A program made the translations under genes and the position numbers. 64,000 nt of DNA from Bifidobacterium sp. ESL0784 (GTDB taxonomy: Bacteria; Actinomycetota; Actinomycetes; Actinomycetales; Bifidobacteriaceae). The stretch lies in assembly GCF_029433295.1 (NCBI RefSeq), contig NZ_JAQTHV010000001.1, forward strand, positions 310,001-374,000. The letters run 5' to 3'. The notes under the pieces are model-generated. The model was not told where the DNA came from, ran no database searches, and worked only from the letters and a program-made list of their open reading frames with translations. This document shows positions 62,520-64,000 of the stretch, piece after piece; the stretch's first letter is position 1; every line of letters begins with the position of its first letter.

Positions 62520-64000
62520 ATGGAACAACAATTTACGACCATGGCTCAGGAAGCCATCGGTGACGCGATTCAAAGCGCGTCGGCTGCGGGCAACCCGCAG
62601 GTTGACACCTTGCATCTGATGGATGCGTTGCTGCGTCAGGAAAACAGCGTGGTCGCGGGGCTGATCAGCGCCGCGGGCGGGGACCCGAAGGCGATTGGTG
62701 CCGCAGTGCGCAACGCGTTGGTGGCGCTGCCGAGTGCGAGCGGGTCTTCGACCTCGCAGCCGCAGGCAAGCCGTCAGTTGACGGCCGCGTTGGCTCAGGC
62801 GGAGAAGGAAATGCAGAAAATGGGCGACGAATACGTCTCCACCGAACATCTGCTTATCGGCATCGCCGACGCCGCGCCCAACGAGAGCGCGACGATTCTG
62901 AAGAACAACGGCGTGACGCCGGAAGCCTTGCGCAAGGCCGTTCCGAGTGTGCGTGGCGGTGCGAAAGTCACCAGCCCAGACGCGGAAGGCAGCTACAAGG
63001 CGCTGGAGAAGTACTCCACCGACTTGACCGCACAGGCGAAGGAAGGCAAGCTTGACCCGGTCATCGGCCGCGATCAGGAGATTCGCCGCGTCATCCAGAT
63101 TCTTTCCCGTCGTACCAAGAACAACCCGGTATTGATCGGTGAGCCCGGCGTCGGCAAGACAGCCGTCGTCGAAGGCCTTGCGGAACGTATCGTGGCGGGC
63201 GACGTCCCCACGACCTTGCAGAACAAGAAACTCATCAGCCTTGATTTAGGCTCGATGGTGGCCGGCTCGAAGTACCGTGGCGAGTTCGAGGAACGCTTGA
63301 AGTCCGTCTTGAACGAGATCAAGAGCGCGAACGGCGAGATCATCACTTTCATCGATGAGATTCATACTATCGTCGGCGCTGGTGCGGCCGAAGGCTCGAT
63401 GGACGCCGGTAATATGCTCAAGCCCATGCTGGCCCGTGGCGAGCTCCGCCTGATCGGCGCGACCACACTGGACGAATACCGCGAAAACATCGAAAAGGAT
63501 CCGGCGCTGGAACGTCGTTTCCAGCAGGTCTTCGTCGGCGAACCGAGCGTTGAAGACACCATCGCGATCTTGCGCGGCCTGAAGCAGCGTTACGAGGCCC
63601 ACCACAAGGTGACCATCGGCGACGACGCGCTCGTTGCCGCGGCGACGCTTTCCAACCGGTATATCACCGGCCGTCAGCTGCCCGATAAGGCCATCGACTT
63701 GGTTGACGAGGCCGCTGCGCACCTGCGCATGGAGCTCGATAGTCAGCCCGAGGAAATCGATGAGCTGCAACGTCGCGAGACCCGTCTCGAGATGGAGGAG
63801 ATGCAGCTCAAGAAGGCCGAGGATCCTGCCAGCAAGGACAGGCTCAAGAAGCTGCAAAGCGACTTGGCGGACACCCGCGAGAAGCTTTCGGGTTTGAAAG
63901 CCCGTTGGGACCAGGAGAAGGCCGGTCACAACAAGGTCGGCGACCTGCGTGCCCAGCTCGACGCCAAGAAGGTGCAGGCCGACAAGTACACCCGCGAGGG
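62520..64000 (+). CDS. clpB: ATP-dependent chaperone ClpB (5' part, cut by window end)
   Basis: The first 493 codons of the disaggregase that works with DnaK. N-terminal domain ([34 protein letters not shown]), then the first AAA+ ring: Walker [14 protein letters not shown] (about 207-219), [29 protein letters not shown] with Walker B, sensor [23 protein letters not shown], and the start of the coiled-coil middle domain (from about 410, [18 protein letters not shown]). GGAGG precedes the ATG. The frame is open to the window edge; the second ATPase ring lies outside. Confidence 0.96.
   Translation, partial: MEQQFTTMAQEAIGDAIQSASAAGNPQVDTLHLMDALLRQENSVVAGLISAAGGDPKAIGAAVRNALVALPSASGSSTSQPQASRQLTAALAQAEKEMQKMGDEYVSTEHLLIGIADAAPNESATILKNNGVTPEALRKAVPSVRGGAKVTSPDAEGSYKALEKYSTDLTAQAKEGKLDPVIGRDQEIRRVIQILSRRTKNNPVLIGEPGVGKTAVVEGLAERIVAGDVPTTLQNKKLISLDLGSMVAGSKYRGEFEERLKSVLNEIKSANGEIITFIDEIHTIVGAGAAEGSMDAGNMLKPMLARGELRLIGATTLDEYRENIEKDPALERRFQQVFVGEPSVEDTIAILRGLKQRYEAHHKVTIGDDALVAAATLSNRYITGRQLPDKAIDLVDEAAAHLRMELDSQPEEIDELQRRETRLEMEEMQLKKAEDPASKDRLKKLQSDLADTREKLSGLKARWDQEKAGHNKVGDLRAQLDAKKVQADKYTRE

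Overview
The window looks like a chromosomal segment of a Bifidobacterium or close relative (Bifidobacteriaceae, high-GC Actinobacteria); I do not assign a species. This rests on moderately high GC with AT-rich spacers, the housekeeping set topA / tmk / holB / formate-THF ligase / C69 dipeptidase / rpsF-ssb-rpsR-rplI / trp / clpB, a mevalonate-pathway enzyme instead of DXP genes, and a HspR-type HAIR site before clpB. No plasmid, prophage, insertion sequence or CRISPR array was seen.

Layout. 0-3.5 kb: a hipBA-type toxin-antitoxin pair on the minus strand with four operator-like repeats, then a MATE efflux pump. 3.7-10.7 kb: accessory surface-protein island with two large secreted BspA-type leucine-rich-repeat (DUF285) proteins and two decayed relatives between them. 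11-22.4 kb: core genes topA, tmk, holB, a PEBP-family protein, a C69 dipeptidase and fhs, interrupted near 15 kb by three DnaA boxes and a two-gene DUF4160 module. 22.5-27.9 kb: MIF-like tautomerase, a phosphomevalonate kinase fused to type 2 IPP isomerase, 3-methyladenine glycosylase and a YwiC-like membrane protein. 28-35.3 kb: a nucleoside/ribose block (MFS transporter, nucleoside hydrolase, LacI regulator, secreted histidine phosphatase, ribokinase, PRPP synthetase) tied together by four copies of one 16-bp palindromic operator. 35.4-46.6 kb: a giant zinc-ribbon membrane protein, the S6-SSB-S18-L9 operon, an ABC exporter pair and an MFS pump. 47-51.3 kb: tRNA-Lys, an aquaglyceroporin, a DUF3152 metalloprotease-like protein coupled to a GluQ-type synthetase. 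51.2-58.7 kb: complete trpEGDCFBA operon behind a T-box leader whose apparent specifier is TGG (Trp). 58.9-62.4 kb: PLP-binding protein, acylphosphatase, fumarylacetoacetase-family enzyme and an endonuclease-like gene lying between two near-identical 82-bp palindromes. 62.5 kb to the end: clpB, cut by the window edge.

The most coherent functional stories are the nucleoside-to-PRPP module under one LacI-type regulator (PRPP also feeds the trp operon through trpD), and the T-box-controlled trp operon. The least explained items are the palindrome-flanked endonuclease-like gene, the DnaA-box trio beside the DUF4160 pair, the shared hairpin leader of the LRR family, and the PMK-IDI fusion.
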